Below are positions 1 to 11,550 of a DNA stretch of 64,000 nt, piece after piece. The position numbers and the translations under genes were made by a program. Location: NCBI GenBank assembly GCA_026745465.1, contig JACYXH010000812.1, forward strand, positions 2,230,954 through 2,294,953, read 5' to 3'. Every line of letters begins with the position of its first letter. Position 1 is the stretch's first letter. Under the pieces are notes generated by a model that did not search any database, was not told where the DNA came from, and saw only the letters and a program-made list of their open reading frames with translations. This DNA comes from Lota lota (lineage: Eukaryota; Chordata; Actinopteri; Gadiformes; Lotidae).

Positions 1-789
1 ATCCTGACCCCGCCCTCTAAAAAGGTTTTGTTGTGACTGTCTAGAGAACTAAATTAGTCACTCGGCTGAATGAGGACGATTTTGTTTGCACTTTGTCGCG
101 ATACATTTGTTTATTTGGAAACGGCGATGCTTGGTTTAGGTTATTGTCGAGTAGTGCATGATGAGTCTTTTTCTGTAAGAGCCATGTGATCTTGACTCAC
201 CCAAACATCATGTGAGTACACCTATGCCCTCTAATTTGTACATTGTACACACACCCCTATGCACCACTGACGCCCCTTCAATTCAAAGAAGTTATGCATG
301 CAATAGCCTGTGTTAAACCTATAGAATCATCTAATGCAAACCAATCTAAAAGTGGTTCTCCATTAAATCTGACCCTTCCTGAGTGCTGTTTATAGTTTGC
401 TAATAGCTGTCATGGATAGTTTTTTCTATCTGTATTATTTGCTTTTATAGTTTTGATACAGGTCATATTGTTATGCTGTCTGTTGGACATATTCGTAGCA
501 CACTGATCATTTACATCTATATCAATGTATATTATGTGTGTGTGAATTAGCAATCCCATTGTCATATTGTGATACATTTACGGAGGTATTTACATGACAA
601 TTCTAGTAGTGGGTCGATGTCATGACCAAAACTATGAATATCTGCTCCCCTGCTGCCCATCACATACTCTTCCCTACTCGCTGGACAACACACCGTGCAC
701 ATCAAGGATGATGCATATGCTCATAGATTGACCTCCTCTAGTCCAGCACATTGTGAACTCCCCTGCGTACTCCTCACCGTGTCCTGCAG
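1..789 (+). other. e2f5: Intron of e2f5 (upstream exons lie outside the window)
   Basis: No exon is recognised here. The stretch ends in a CAG acceptor at 787-789 that opens the first visible e2f5 exon. Nothing else with coding character was seen. Confidence 0.55.
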
Positions 790-1981
790 AGTGCCACGGG
801 CAGCCGGTGACTCTGCTGATGCAGCAGATGGTGTCTGGGCAGCCCCTCAGCGGCCTAGTGGTCCAGGACTTCCACTCCATGCTGGATGTGAGCAGTCTGC
901 TGAGGCACAGCGTAGCCGGGGACCACCTGAAGGAGGAGGAGAGGGAAGGTAAAGGACCCCATGTCCTGTGTCGTCGCGTTTCTATAGGATGCTATAGAAA
1001 CTGCTGTCTAAAACAGCGATTTCGGCAAGGTACAATAAGGTTCTTGCGACGTCTGTGTTTTTCGTTGAATGACGCCAGGAGTTTCTTACCATCTCCGTCA
1101 CTGCGCGTAATCCCCCCCAATAGTCTATATTTTACAGATACCAAATATTTAGAGATGCTAGATACTGATTGAATTATTCACATGGTATTGTTGACCCATT
1201 GCAGGCAGTGGTATATTTGGGGGGGGGGGGGGGGGAATTGTTAGCCTGAGCACCGTGCATACTGCTGCGAGAGAAGCCCAATGCGCAGTTTGTTTCTTTG
1301 TCTGTGCAAAACACACCATTTTCATTTTAAGTTTATCGGGGCCTTGAGGGAACATTGCAGAGGATGTGTTTGAGGAAAGTCAGCGCCGGAGAGTGCTCCC
1401 CTATTGCAGCGGTGACCAGCTTTGTCTTTCCAGATCATGTCATACATTCCTTTGGTTTAAGTGTCTAAAGCAATTTTTTGTTTATAAATAGATATCTATC
1501 TCTCTCTTTTAAGAAATATACAATGGTCAAAAAAGATTTATTTCATGTTATGGGGATGGGTTCGACATGTATTGGCATGCAGTTCAACATAGCATGGTGA
1601 CTAGACCCGCCCAGGGAGTAGCTGTTTACACTAGGCAGAGCAGCTAATTCATCCCACGTTGCTGGATAAGTATCCAATGGAAAGCATGACTCTGGATGTC
1701 TTGACTTCTGTTTATTTTCCGAAGGTGTTGCTGACCTCATTGACGAGCTTATGTCCACTGATGGTGAGTGCCAAGTGGTTTTTATTTCCATTATCTACTG
1801 CATAATGAACCCCACTTGCAGTAAGGCTTCAGGTGTTACATCATGGCTGGCCCAGGTCCCCTCATGTTTTGAGTTCTCATTGCTGCGCCTCTCTCCACAC
1901 ACAGGAGTGGACTACAACTTCAACTTGGATGACAACGAAGGAGTATGCGACCTCTTTGATGTGCAGATCCTTAACTACTGA
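790..1981 (+). CDS. e2f5: E2F transcription factor 5, C-terminal exons (partial)
   Basis: This is the 3' end of a repressor-type E2F gene, a nuclear DNA-binding factor held by pocket proteins (p130/p107). Three exons are visible: 790-948, 1725-1763 and 1905-1981. Phases agree (2 nt + 52 codons + 1 nt, then 2 nt + 12 codons + 1 nt, then to the stop). The last exon encodes [17 protein letters not shown]-stop, the hallmark pocket-protein-binding and transactivation tail; the QILNY ending fits E2F5 better than E2F4. The 39-nt exon encodes [10 protein letters not shown], matching the IDELMSSD stretch of mammalian E2F5. The DNA-binding, dimerisation and marked-box exons must lie left of the window. 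The first exon listed is Met/Gln-rich and poorly conserved, so it rests on phase and position. An alternative acceptor at 1832/1833 would lengthen the last exon. Confidence 0.85.
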
Positions 1982-2975
1982 CAGTATCAGTTCGTGCCAC
2001 TCTGTTTATACAATCTGTCACTGTACAAATGTACTCTTTTCATGAGCTACTCTTTGCTCTGATGCTTTTTTCATTTTTTCTCATTGTTGCACTGCCACTT
2101 CTCCAAAACAAAAAATGTGCCATCCTAGAAGTAGACTTACCCTTAAATGGAAATGAACTTTTGTGCACCTCAAGAGGTCCTGTTTACTGAAATGGCCTCT
2201 TTCCCTCTGCCAAAATATGAAGAGATGAATGAGGTGTGCAGCAGCGTTGAGTCTGAAGTCACAACGATAGCAGCAACCTGACTGTTTTTTTGTTGTTTTT
2301 CTTTCAGTTTTTACTAAATGGGGAACTTAGGAAGGGACAGGGTAAATGAGGATGACAAATTAGCATCTAGCTTATGGTTTACAGGGGTACATCTGAAACC
2401 TTGAAGAAACAATTAAGGTTGCCCTTAGTTAACCGAGTAGAAGCCCTTGACGCCCCTGCACTTGTAACGTGTATTTTTTCATTCTATTGCCTTGTGGCAC
2501 AGGATTTACCGTCAGGCCTGTGACAGTGTTTTCATTGTCTTGATACCTTTTTACAGACTTTATGTGACTCACTTGTGGCTATTCAGTATTGAAATGAATG
2601 GTGTTTATTTAACAACATATTATACAGGGTTATGGTATAAAGTACAGGGTATCAATGATGACATTCTTTGTGTCAAACCTATCCCATCAGAACTATTTCT
2701 GATGGGATAGGTTCTTTTGTTGTATTTATGAATGTTTTGGTTGTGTTTCTAACCTTTATCTAATGTGGGAATGCCAAATCGAATTATACTGCTTTGCTTT
2801 GTAATGCAACTTGCCAATGTAGGCTTCCAAGTTTTTCTATTAACTATTCATAGTTATTATTGAATATATTTTATATTTGTTCATATTAATTTAAGACTAA
2901 ACTGATTTTGGTTGTAGTTCATCGAAGCCTAAATGACTGCCTAATTTAAAATAAAAAATATAATTAGTCTCTTTT
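1982..2975 (+). other. e2f5: e2f5 3' untranslated region
   Basis: AT-rich non-coding sequence follows the e2f5 stop codon. A canonical AATAAA lies at 2950-2955, followed by a TG/T-rich stretch (about 2970-2990), so cleavage near 2975 is likely. A perfect stem-loop sits at 2676-2713. The end point is an inference from the signal. Confidence 0.6.
2676..2713 (+). other. Perfect 17-bp stem-loop in the e2f5 3' UTR
   Basis: Bases 2676-2692 are the exact reverse complement of 2697-2713, leaving a four-base loop (CTAT). The stem is about 41% GC with no mismatch or bulge. It is shorter than a usual microRNA precursor and lacks the U tract of a bacterial-type terminator. It could be an RNA structural element or the remains of a small palindromic transposon. 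Confidence 0.8.
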
Positions 2976-4365
2976 AATTTTGCGTCTGTGTTGTCATAGG
3001 TCAGATGTAAGTGCCTTGGTTATATGATTAGTGTGTTTTGATCGCAAGTGTCATCGCTTAGATTCTTTTCAGTACATTGTGTTGACATGACCCGTTTACA
3101 CAGCAAGAGACTACTTTAATGATGTCCTCTTGGATCAAACCTACAATTAAACATGTTTTCCGTTGGACTTTCAGGTTATGCTGCACCTTCACACAAATGT
3201 GTATTTGTTTTTCAACTTACAATAGTGTGTCTTCTCAATTTACAGGATTGCTCTTACACTTCAGGAAAAAGGTGGTTTAAAACTGGCACTAAACTCAAAC
3301 TAATGTGACAAACTGAAATGACTCTTGGTTGAAAACCCGGCCAAACAAAAGTTTCAAAAAGTTTAATCCAGTGCAGATCGGTTAGGCCACATAATTAACC
3401 GCCTTCACATCAAAGACGATTTATGTCCACTGGGGGTAGTTTGAAATTTGAGCACAAGAACAGGGCTTCCTGTGGTAGAATCCAAGCTCAGTTCTGTAGA
3501 CCGTTGTGTTTCAGAAAGCAATCTCCTTCATCCTTTCATTGTAATAAAATGGTCAAATCAGAGAGGGATTGCAGTGATGACATGGATGGATATGATGTGG
3601 CCATATAAAATGTATACCTTTGAAAGGGTTAAGAATGACTAGTAGCAAGGTTGATAATAATTGAGTTAATATTGACAGTAGTTAGTGTATAAACCTATAT
3701 GCAACTTTGAAAGCGACTTGACAAAGGCAGCTGGTATGATTGTCCCATGTTAAGGGTCATTCCTGCCAATATTAGGTTGCTCTTGGAAGACTTGTGGAGG
3801 TTGCTCCTTCAGCTCTTCCACTATGAAGTAGCGATTGTGGTGGCTTTTGTAATGAAGACCCACTTGCAGATAAATATTGTGGTGGTGGCGGCAAGGGAAA
3901 GTAGATATGTGTGTATATTGCAAAGCATAACAAAGTGACAATTTCTTGAGAATTTCTAGAGATACACAAATACTTCTTGCTAAATGTATCGTGATATTTG
4001 TAGATTTAGGTCAGTTTTCCACCACATCCAGGTGACTGCATGTTCATGTGGTCGCTTGTTTTTACATTTCATTTGAAACCTTGACAGTATTGCAGCCTTC
4101 CTTGTTGTGTTTGGATTAACAGGAAGTCATAACACAGCACTAACGCAACACTACCATTAGTTGTTGAACAAACTGTCTGACACAATAGGCTAAAATCATT
4201 TAAATCTTTTGGCATTACGAGACCAGAGTGATTGGACACTTAAGACAGAAATGCTTTGCTTCGTAACCGACTTGATCCAAAATGTTCCCAGGAAGGGAAT
4301 GTTCTTGAATGCAAAGCACAAAATAAAAATGTATACCCATGTAAAAGCCTCCGGCTAGATGCACT
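2976..4365. other. Intergenic interval between convergent e2f5 and ackr4
   Basis: Short open frames occur but none resembles a known protein or has exon-like borders. Part of it is probably ackr4 3' UTR. Nothing further is supported. Confidence 0.5.
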
Positions 4366-5461
4366 TCATATGGAGAATGTGTTTGTCTCTTGCGATGCAC
4401 TGTGAGAATGAAAGGACATGTCCATCGCTTGATCTTCAGTCGTTTGCCGTCTCCTCCTCCTTCTCTCTCCAAGCTTTTTTCCCATCTTCATCATGTGCTG
4501 CCTGAAGGAGGTGCCCACAAAGGCGTAGAGGATGGGGTTGAGACAGCAGTGGGTCAGGGCCAGACTCTCAGTGATCTGAGCAGCCTGGTCCAGTGCCTTG
4601 CTGGTCTCACAGTGAGTCACCAGGTTATACATGGAGTCCATGGCCCTGTAGATCTTCACCGCGTTGTATGGCAGCTGCGTGAACACAAACACCCCCACAA
4701 CGGTCAGCAAAACCCGCAGAGCCTTCCACTTCCTGGCCCTGCTCTCGACAGGAAGGCCCCGCAGCACCAGCACCACCTGCCAGTAGGAGAACCCCATGAT
4801 GCCGAGCGGCAACACAAACCCCAGCAGCACCTCCGCCATCTCCAGGCAGCCCTTGACCTCCCTCGCCATATATGGCGGGGAGACTGCCAGACAGGCATTC
4901 CTGTCGCCCACCCACCTCACCGTGGAGAAGGCCAGGTCCGGGATGCCCAGGGTCAACGCCGTAACCCAGACGACCAGACACACCTTGCCGCAGTGCTTGC
5001 GACTGAACATCCTCTCTAAACATGGCAGGCCCTGGGCGTGGCCCCGCGCCCTCACCGAGGCCAGGTACCGGTCCAGGCTGATGCAGGCCAGCAGCAGCAT
5101 GCAGCAGGTGAAGTTCACCGTGTAGCAGGCGGACACCGTCTTACACAGGGTCCCGCCCAGCTCCCAGCCCCGGACCGCGTTGGCCGCCCAGAAGGGCAGT
5201 GTGAAGAGCAGCAGCAGGTCGGCCACCGCCAGATGGGTGAGGAAGGTGTCCGTCATGGTCTTCAGGTGTTTGTGGTAGGCGTACACGGCCACCACTGTCA
5301 AGTTCCACCGCCACGCCCACCACGAGGCAGGCGGTGTAGACGACGGGCAGGAAGATCCCAGCGAAGGAGCGCACGTCGCCCTTCTCGCAGAGGGTGGGGT
5401 AGTCCTCGTAGCTGTAGTTGAGACTGTAATAGTAAGCTTCTCCCTCCTCTGAGGCATTCAT
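4366..5461 (-). pseudogene. ackr4: Atypical chemokine receptor 4, frameshifted single-exon gene
   Basis: This is a seven-transmembrane receptor of the decoy class; ACKR4 binds and internalises CCL19, CCL21 and CCL25 without G-protein signalling. The start codon is at 5459-5461, opening a Tyr/acid-rich extracellular tail with N-glycosylation sites and then [16 protein letters not shown], which closely follows mammalian ACKR4 (CIKEDVREFAKVFLPV). After GVA in TM1 the frame shifts by one base near 5302-5306; the conserved Asn1.50 and all later segments ([19 protein letters not shown] box, TQLPYN, NPILYAF, terminal TFSI) are in the second frame, which is open to 4366. As written, translation from the true start stops after 106 residues. 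No intron border explains the shift. Everything else is intact, so it could be a sequencing error, an allele or a very young pseudogene. Confidence 0.85.
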
Positions 5462-6431
5462 TGTGATGAGTGAAGGCTGTCGGTGAGAGAGAGAGGATGT
5501 CTGAGAACAGTCGACAGTGCTTCAAAGTCTGCAGTGCTGCTTGTACAATGGGGGACAGATGGATAACCTCTCCTGTTAAAGTGCAAATGTTGCGAAATCT
5601 GTATGATACAGGTTGATTTCTGATCAAAAGAAAATGTCAATTTCCTTTTGTATTTACCACTTCATTGGTATGTTAAGGTCTATGAAAGGTTAAAAAAAAA
5701 TACTGGTTTTATTCATTCCTTCTCTGTAGGGGCGTGAAGGAAGAGACCCAACCGTACAGTATGTATGTATGCTACTCTTGGTGAAACCTTACAAATAAAG
5801 CAATGGCCCAATTTGGATGAAAGAAAAATACAATTTAACGTCGTTGTTTTATCTTTAAATCACAAGGCTGTTATACACTGGAGATTGTAAATAGTTTTGA
5901 AACATGGAAAACATAATACAACTAAATAAATATGGAAACCAAAGCAAATCTTTGAGCTATATCTTCTTGATGTAGGCTAACTTTAACCCTAAATGTGGAA
6001 TAAACCGCGATACAGAGTGACGTGGGACTATCACATATCTTAAATGCGTGCACCTTTTCACTCGGTAGCCTACCAAATGTAGCCTAAATTTAATTTAAAA
6101 ATGTGTATGCTACGTAACTTTTTAAACAAGAAACCGCTGGAATTATTCTTACCTTGTCTGCTATGTTGTTACAAAATCAAGGAGTGAGTTGTATTGCACA
6201 ACTCGAAGCCAACTGTGGAGGTTTTCCGTTGTCGTCTTTGTATTGTTTATATTGCGTGTGTAACCATGTACACACAATGTGAACAGATCAATAAATACAT
6301 AAATAGAGAGACAAGAGATGTAATGGTCACTAGCCAATAGAGGGCTCTCATGGCGAGGGATGTGGAGAGTAATGGAGTGAAGAGAAAAGGTTTTTGGTTA
6401 TAATAGTCTGGAGCACAACCCCAAGTACGTG

Positions 6432-6655
<224 letters not shown>

Positions 6656-7676
6656 TTAAATAGTTCTTCAGGTCCTTTCATTTCATTTAGTTATCATTAT
6701 AGTTTGATAACAATTACTGTAATGGGGACATTTTGCAGTGCACAGCAGCGCCTCCTTGTGGAAAGGAACTGGTATATTGGTAACAGCGTTGCTCATGTTA
6801 TTTTGGGGTTTAAGAGGTTTTGCTCGCCCGTGATATCCAGGTTTCTAGGGAGAAAGACAGATTTGTAAAGCCTGTAAATGTCAGAGTATAGACCACAGCT
6901 ACTAGCAGACAAAGGCTATTGATCAACAGCCTTATAGAAAATAAAATAGGTTATTTGCATACTGGGACTCATGTCATAGCCTATAGTATAGTACTTAGTA
7001 TTTATTTCTTTTTTCATAAACTATCTCTGGTTTTTGAGAATAGGAAATATAAAAAATACATTTTAATATAGTGTGATTTGCTGATATTTCCGACTGCCAA
7101 AGAAATGTCTGCAAGCACAGACTATGTCTGTAAATGGCAAAGAAAAATACATAGCGTTGTAAGTCTTGGTTTAATCTTATTGTCGTTTAGACTGCTATTT
7201 TAGCATTGTTAATCGTCAAATATTTTCGGCACAAGAACAACGAAAGGAGTTTTTTCTTTTTTTCTTTTTTCTAATTCCTGGTGGGGGTTTTCGACCAGTG
7301 GGCGCTCCGAAGTTGAGGCGAGATCGGTGAGTGTTTATGAATATGAAGCAAATGTTGTCCTTTGTATTGCTTTAGCAGCCTACTCACTCATATAAAACCT
7401 CTAAACAAGCATAGGAGATGTTTTGAAAGTACTGTGCTAAACGCTATTAAACACCATTCCTTGTAAATAGCCTGTCTTAAACCCTTGAGATTTTTCGGCT
7501 ATTCTAGCTCTAACAATAATGATTGTTTCAGGAATGCTTAGTGCACAAAAACTAAGAGACTACTTCTTCTAGACGTCTTTCAACAGGTTGAAATGCCTGT
7601 TTCTGTTATTTCTGCACCACTCTCTCCTCATGAACATGTACACTTTCAATGAGTGTATAAAGCACTCATCACTTTT

Positions 7677-7708
7677 GCGGGTGTGTTTGTGTGTGTGCGG
7701 GCGTGTGT

Positions 7709-7776
<68 letters not shown>

Positions 7777-7806
7777 GCGTGCGTGCGTGTGAGCGCTTGC
7801 GTGTAT
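7677..7806. repeat. (TG)n-rich interrupted microsatellite
   Basis: Interrupted TG tract just upstream of the myrip start exon; the acceptor at 7871-7872 follows a separate pyrimidine tract. Confidence 0.9.
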
Positions 7807-7872
7807 GTATTGTATAAAGATGTAGAGAGACAGAAAGATATTGTAAGTCATTTTTCCCTCTGTCTCCCCCAG

Positions 7873-7906
7873 GTAAGACAGGTGACTGGCTAGCTGGACT
7901 GTAGTG
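7873..7906 (+). other. myrip: myrip 5' UTR part of the start-codon exon
   Basis: A strong pyrimidine tract and CAG end at 7872. The 34 bases that follow lead to the ATG at 7907. An upstream in-frame GTG (7904) is not needed; the ATG gives the family N-terminus [11 protein letters not shown]. Confidence 0.65.
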
Positions 7907-9839
7907 ATGGGGCCCAAGCTGGACCTGTCCGGCCTGACGGAGCTGGAGGCGGAGCACGTGTTGCAGGTGGTGCAGAGGGACATGAGGTTACGAAAGAAGG
8001 AGGAGCAGCGCCTCAGGTGGGTGACCCCCCCCCCCCCCCCCTCCTCCAACATGACACCTATAAGCATGCACACACGTAAACATCCAAATGTAAAATTACA
8101 CTTTTCCGTCCTCAATAGTGTTTTCACCCATGCTCAATCGGTAGTGCGTCTTTGAGAATCTGAAAAAAAAAAGCGTTTTCAAATGCATCCGCATTAGTGT
8201 GGACATAAACTTAATGAGGACAACTCTTTTGAAGGGACTGAACTATGGGCCTTCACTTCTGGGGAAAGCTGTTTGACTGTCTTAGATCTGTGCCTAGTGT
8301 CTGCTTGACATGTGTAAAGACATTATGAATTCATTATGGATAGATTTTTCTCTGATGGCTGCAGGGAAAATGCGGTAGAAAACACAGAGGTATCTAAATG
8401 TCAATTCTGTTATTTTAAGCAGGGACATTTAATTTGTCCACTCTGGGACGGATAGGGTAATGGACCGTCTCAATTGTATAGACTATCCTTATTTGTTTGA
8501 GTATCCTACCTGATAAAAAATATTTGTTTTTTCATTATTTTGCACTGGCCCGCACACTGTAAAAAATATTTAAATGGAAAGTAACCTAATGGCCTTTATT
8601 CTTCACACACTTAAATAATGTTAAACTAAAGTGTTGGCTGCCTGCAGTCAAAACGTTATATCAGTGCTGCTTTAAATAAACTCAAAAGAAGAACAAGGAA
8701 GAGGAAGAGTTGTTCTGTAATGTCTCCTCTTCTTAGTCAACTTTGAACTCTGTATTTTTTGCATTCCATGCATTTATTAAGGCATCACTGTAACAGTTCT
8801 GATTCAGGCGTATGAGCAGATGTCCGTTTATAGAGATTAGTGTTCCCGCAACTCTTGACAGGAAAAGACTTCCCTTTCCTGTGCTATTCTCATTGACTTC
8901 CTTATGTTTTCTACTTGCGTCTTCAAAGCCTATAGTCATATCCCAAAGGGGAAACCCTAATCAGGGGAAATAATCAGCGAAAATTGACAGGGAATTAAAA
9001 TAGGGAGAAAGCCATCTCCATTAGGAACAATAGCATAGCATCTCTATTAATGCAAAACTACACGGTCACATCAACAGCATGTTATAGCACATTTTCCAAA
9101 ACATAAAAACGAATAACATATGTACTAATATGGGACTAATAAATAAGTAAAGTAAACAATTACATTGTTTTGGAAGTACCTACTGGTACCTTACAGGCCA
9201 GTACAGGCCACTGTAGCTTCTCCTATGTCGTTGGAAAAGGAGGGGTGGGGTGGGGGTATTCAGTTGGTTGAAATCTGCAACCTCACAGTCACTAAATCCT
9301 ATACACTGCACCTTTAAGAAAAATCTGATTTTGTTGAAATGTTAGTTTATCCTGTGTGATCTGATACATGCACACCTGTGTTCCAATGATTTCCACCTCC
9401 ATGTCCATGCTAATCAATCTACAGTAGAAGCACTTTAGTGGAATAAAGCTATCTGATCCAGATTCAATACACTCACGCCATGTCTACTTTCTCTAAAACC
9501 AATTTGGCAGCTGGAAGGCTCCCCAGCTTTCCTCCGTGTGACACTTGGTAAAGCGATTAGCCCTCAATGAGCTTTTTGACCTAACTTTGGACAATACAAG
9601 GTGCTAACCAACAGCTAATCTCATTGTTTGATTTCCAACTATGTTTTTTTTTTTTTAAACATTGACGTATTTCAGACCCGTTGCCCAGTATTGAAACATT
9701 GTCGGCCAACAGGGGCTCAATGAATGAATGGGGAGAGTGCATGTCAATTGTGAATGTAGCCCACACTCTCATCTGTAGGTATATTGTTTAATGTATACAC
9801 ACATGTACAGGAACACTCAACAAGACAGAAATTTGACCT

Positions 9840-9893
<54 letters not shown>

Positions 9894-10748
9894 CATACAG
9901 TCTCCTTGTGTGTGAAATCATAGGTATGCAATATTTGTTTAGCTTTTGATGACCTCTTTCTTTATAAAAGAAGTCACAGGTTCTTGAGTTTTTAAATGTT
10001 TTCATCTACTTGTGTGTGTGTTTCTTTCTCTATGCCATCTTCCTCTTTCCACACACAAAAACTCACCACCCCATTTTTACCTCTTGCCATCTCACTCTGT
10101 CTCAATCGATCTCTCCAATCTCTCTTCGTCTCCCTTTCTCTCTCTCCATCTCCCTCCATCTCTTTCTGTCTCTCTTCTTCCACCATACCTCCTCCTCTCC
10201 CCCTCCCTCTGCCCATACCTGCCACCCCCTAAACCCCAACCCCTCCCCTATCTCTCTCTCACCTGCCCCCATCTCTCCCTCTACCCTAAACACATCACCC
10301 ACTCCCAACCCTCTTCTCCCATATTCTATCATCACTATCCCCCCCTACCCTTACCTCCCCCCCCCTACCCTTACCCCCCCCCCACACAGTGACCTGCGAC
10401 GGGAGCTGGAGGAGGAGGATGGCCGCTGCCTGCTGCTTTCACGCCAGACGCGCTTCAACCAACTGTGCTGCATCCGTTGCTGCTCGCCGTTCAACTTCCT
10501 GCTCAACCCGCGGCGCCGCTGTGGCGACTGCCTGCTCAATGTGTGTCGCACCTGCCGCGCGTACCGCAAGCCCGACAGAGCCTGGCTCTGCTCCACCTGC
10601 CAGAAGAGGAGGTATATAACACTGGGGAAGGATGGAGGAGGAGTTGGTGTGTGCGTTGTGTGTGTGTTGTGTGTGTGTTGATGTGTGTGTGTGTGTGTGT
10701 GTGCGTGGGTGTTTGTGTGTGCTTTGTTTGTATGTATGTATGTATGTA

Positions 10749-10779
<31 letters not shown>

Positions 10780-11128
10780 TTTGTCCATCTCTACGTGTGT
10801 ATACATACTTGTTACGTCAATCACCGTACACATGCACGTGTCATGTTTCCTCATGCATTCTGCCAAAAATATCACTTCTAAACACTATCCTATTCACCAA
10901 TGTTGTCACCCTTATCTCCGTGGACCATTCCAAACTCACAACCGTCTGTATGTGGGACCACCGGGCTGGTCTCTGTGTGTCTCTCTGACAGGCTGCTGAA
11001 GACCCAGTCTCTGGAGTGGTTCTATGTAAACGTCAAATGCCGGTTTAAGAGGTTCGGCAGCGCCAAGGTGCTCAAGACCCTGTACAGGAAACACTTGGCG
11101 GAGCGGGGCACTGTGGCTGAGCTAACGG
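7907..11128 (+). CDS. myrip: myrip exons 1-3: Rab27-binding domain (SHD1, zinc finger, SHD2)
   Basis: Exons are 7907-8016, 10390-10611 and 10992-11128. SHD1 is [20 protein letters not shown], the helix that contacts Rab27. The zinc finger follows with paired cysteines (CIRC, CGDC, CRTC, CSTC), then SHD2 with [20 protein letters not shown]. All residues typical of the Slac2 family are present, so Rab27 binding is expected to be kept. Exon 1 is followed after eight bases by a run of 17 C; the exon 2 acceptor follows a long C/T-rich tract. Confidence 0.93.
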
Positions 11129-11472
11129 GTAAGCCACTCCCATCACACACACGCGCGCACACACACATAAAAGCACGTTTCAAAATTTGGTCATGATCTG
11201 CGTTCCACATTTGATGTGGTTCATGATGCTGTAGTTTGTTTATAGTTTTCCGTGTTTTCAGACAAAAACTACTTTCATCCTAACCAAAAACAGACCTACA
11301 GTTCTCACATGATGGGACCTACCTAATCTAATAAAAGGCCCATGACAATGTACAAAAAATACATTTGAGACCAATTCTAAATAATTGTTCTACCATTGCA
11401 AGATGTCAATAAAGCAAAAAATCAAACAATATCTGACTGTAGCTTTATAGCAAATATATACAGTACATTTAA

Positions 11473-11550
<78 letters not shown>

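Noticed and set aside
2676-2713. Hairpin considered as a microRNA precursor or bacterial terminator
   Set aside because: The stem is too short for a pre-miRNA, there is no T tract, and the setting is a vertebrate 3' UTR.
4390-5421. Plus-strand open frames of 127-209 residues
   Set aside because: They are antisense shadows of the GC-rich ackr4 coding region and have no recognisable domain.
10010-10681. A 223-residue plus-strand frame overlapping myrip exon 2
   Set aside because: Its first part is translated from pyrimidine-rich intron and its last part is myrip exon 2; the start is not supported.
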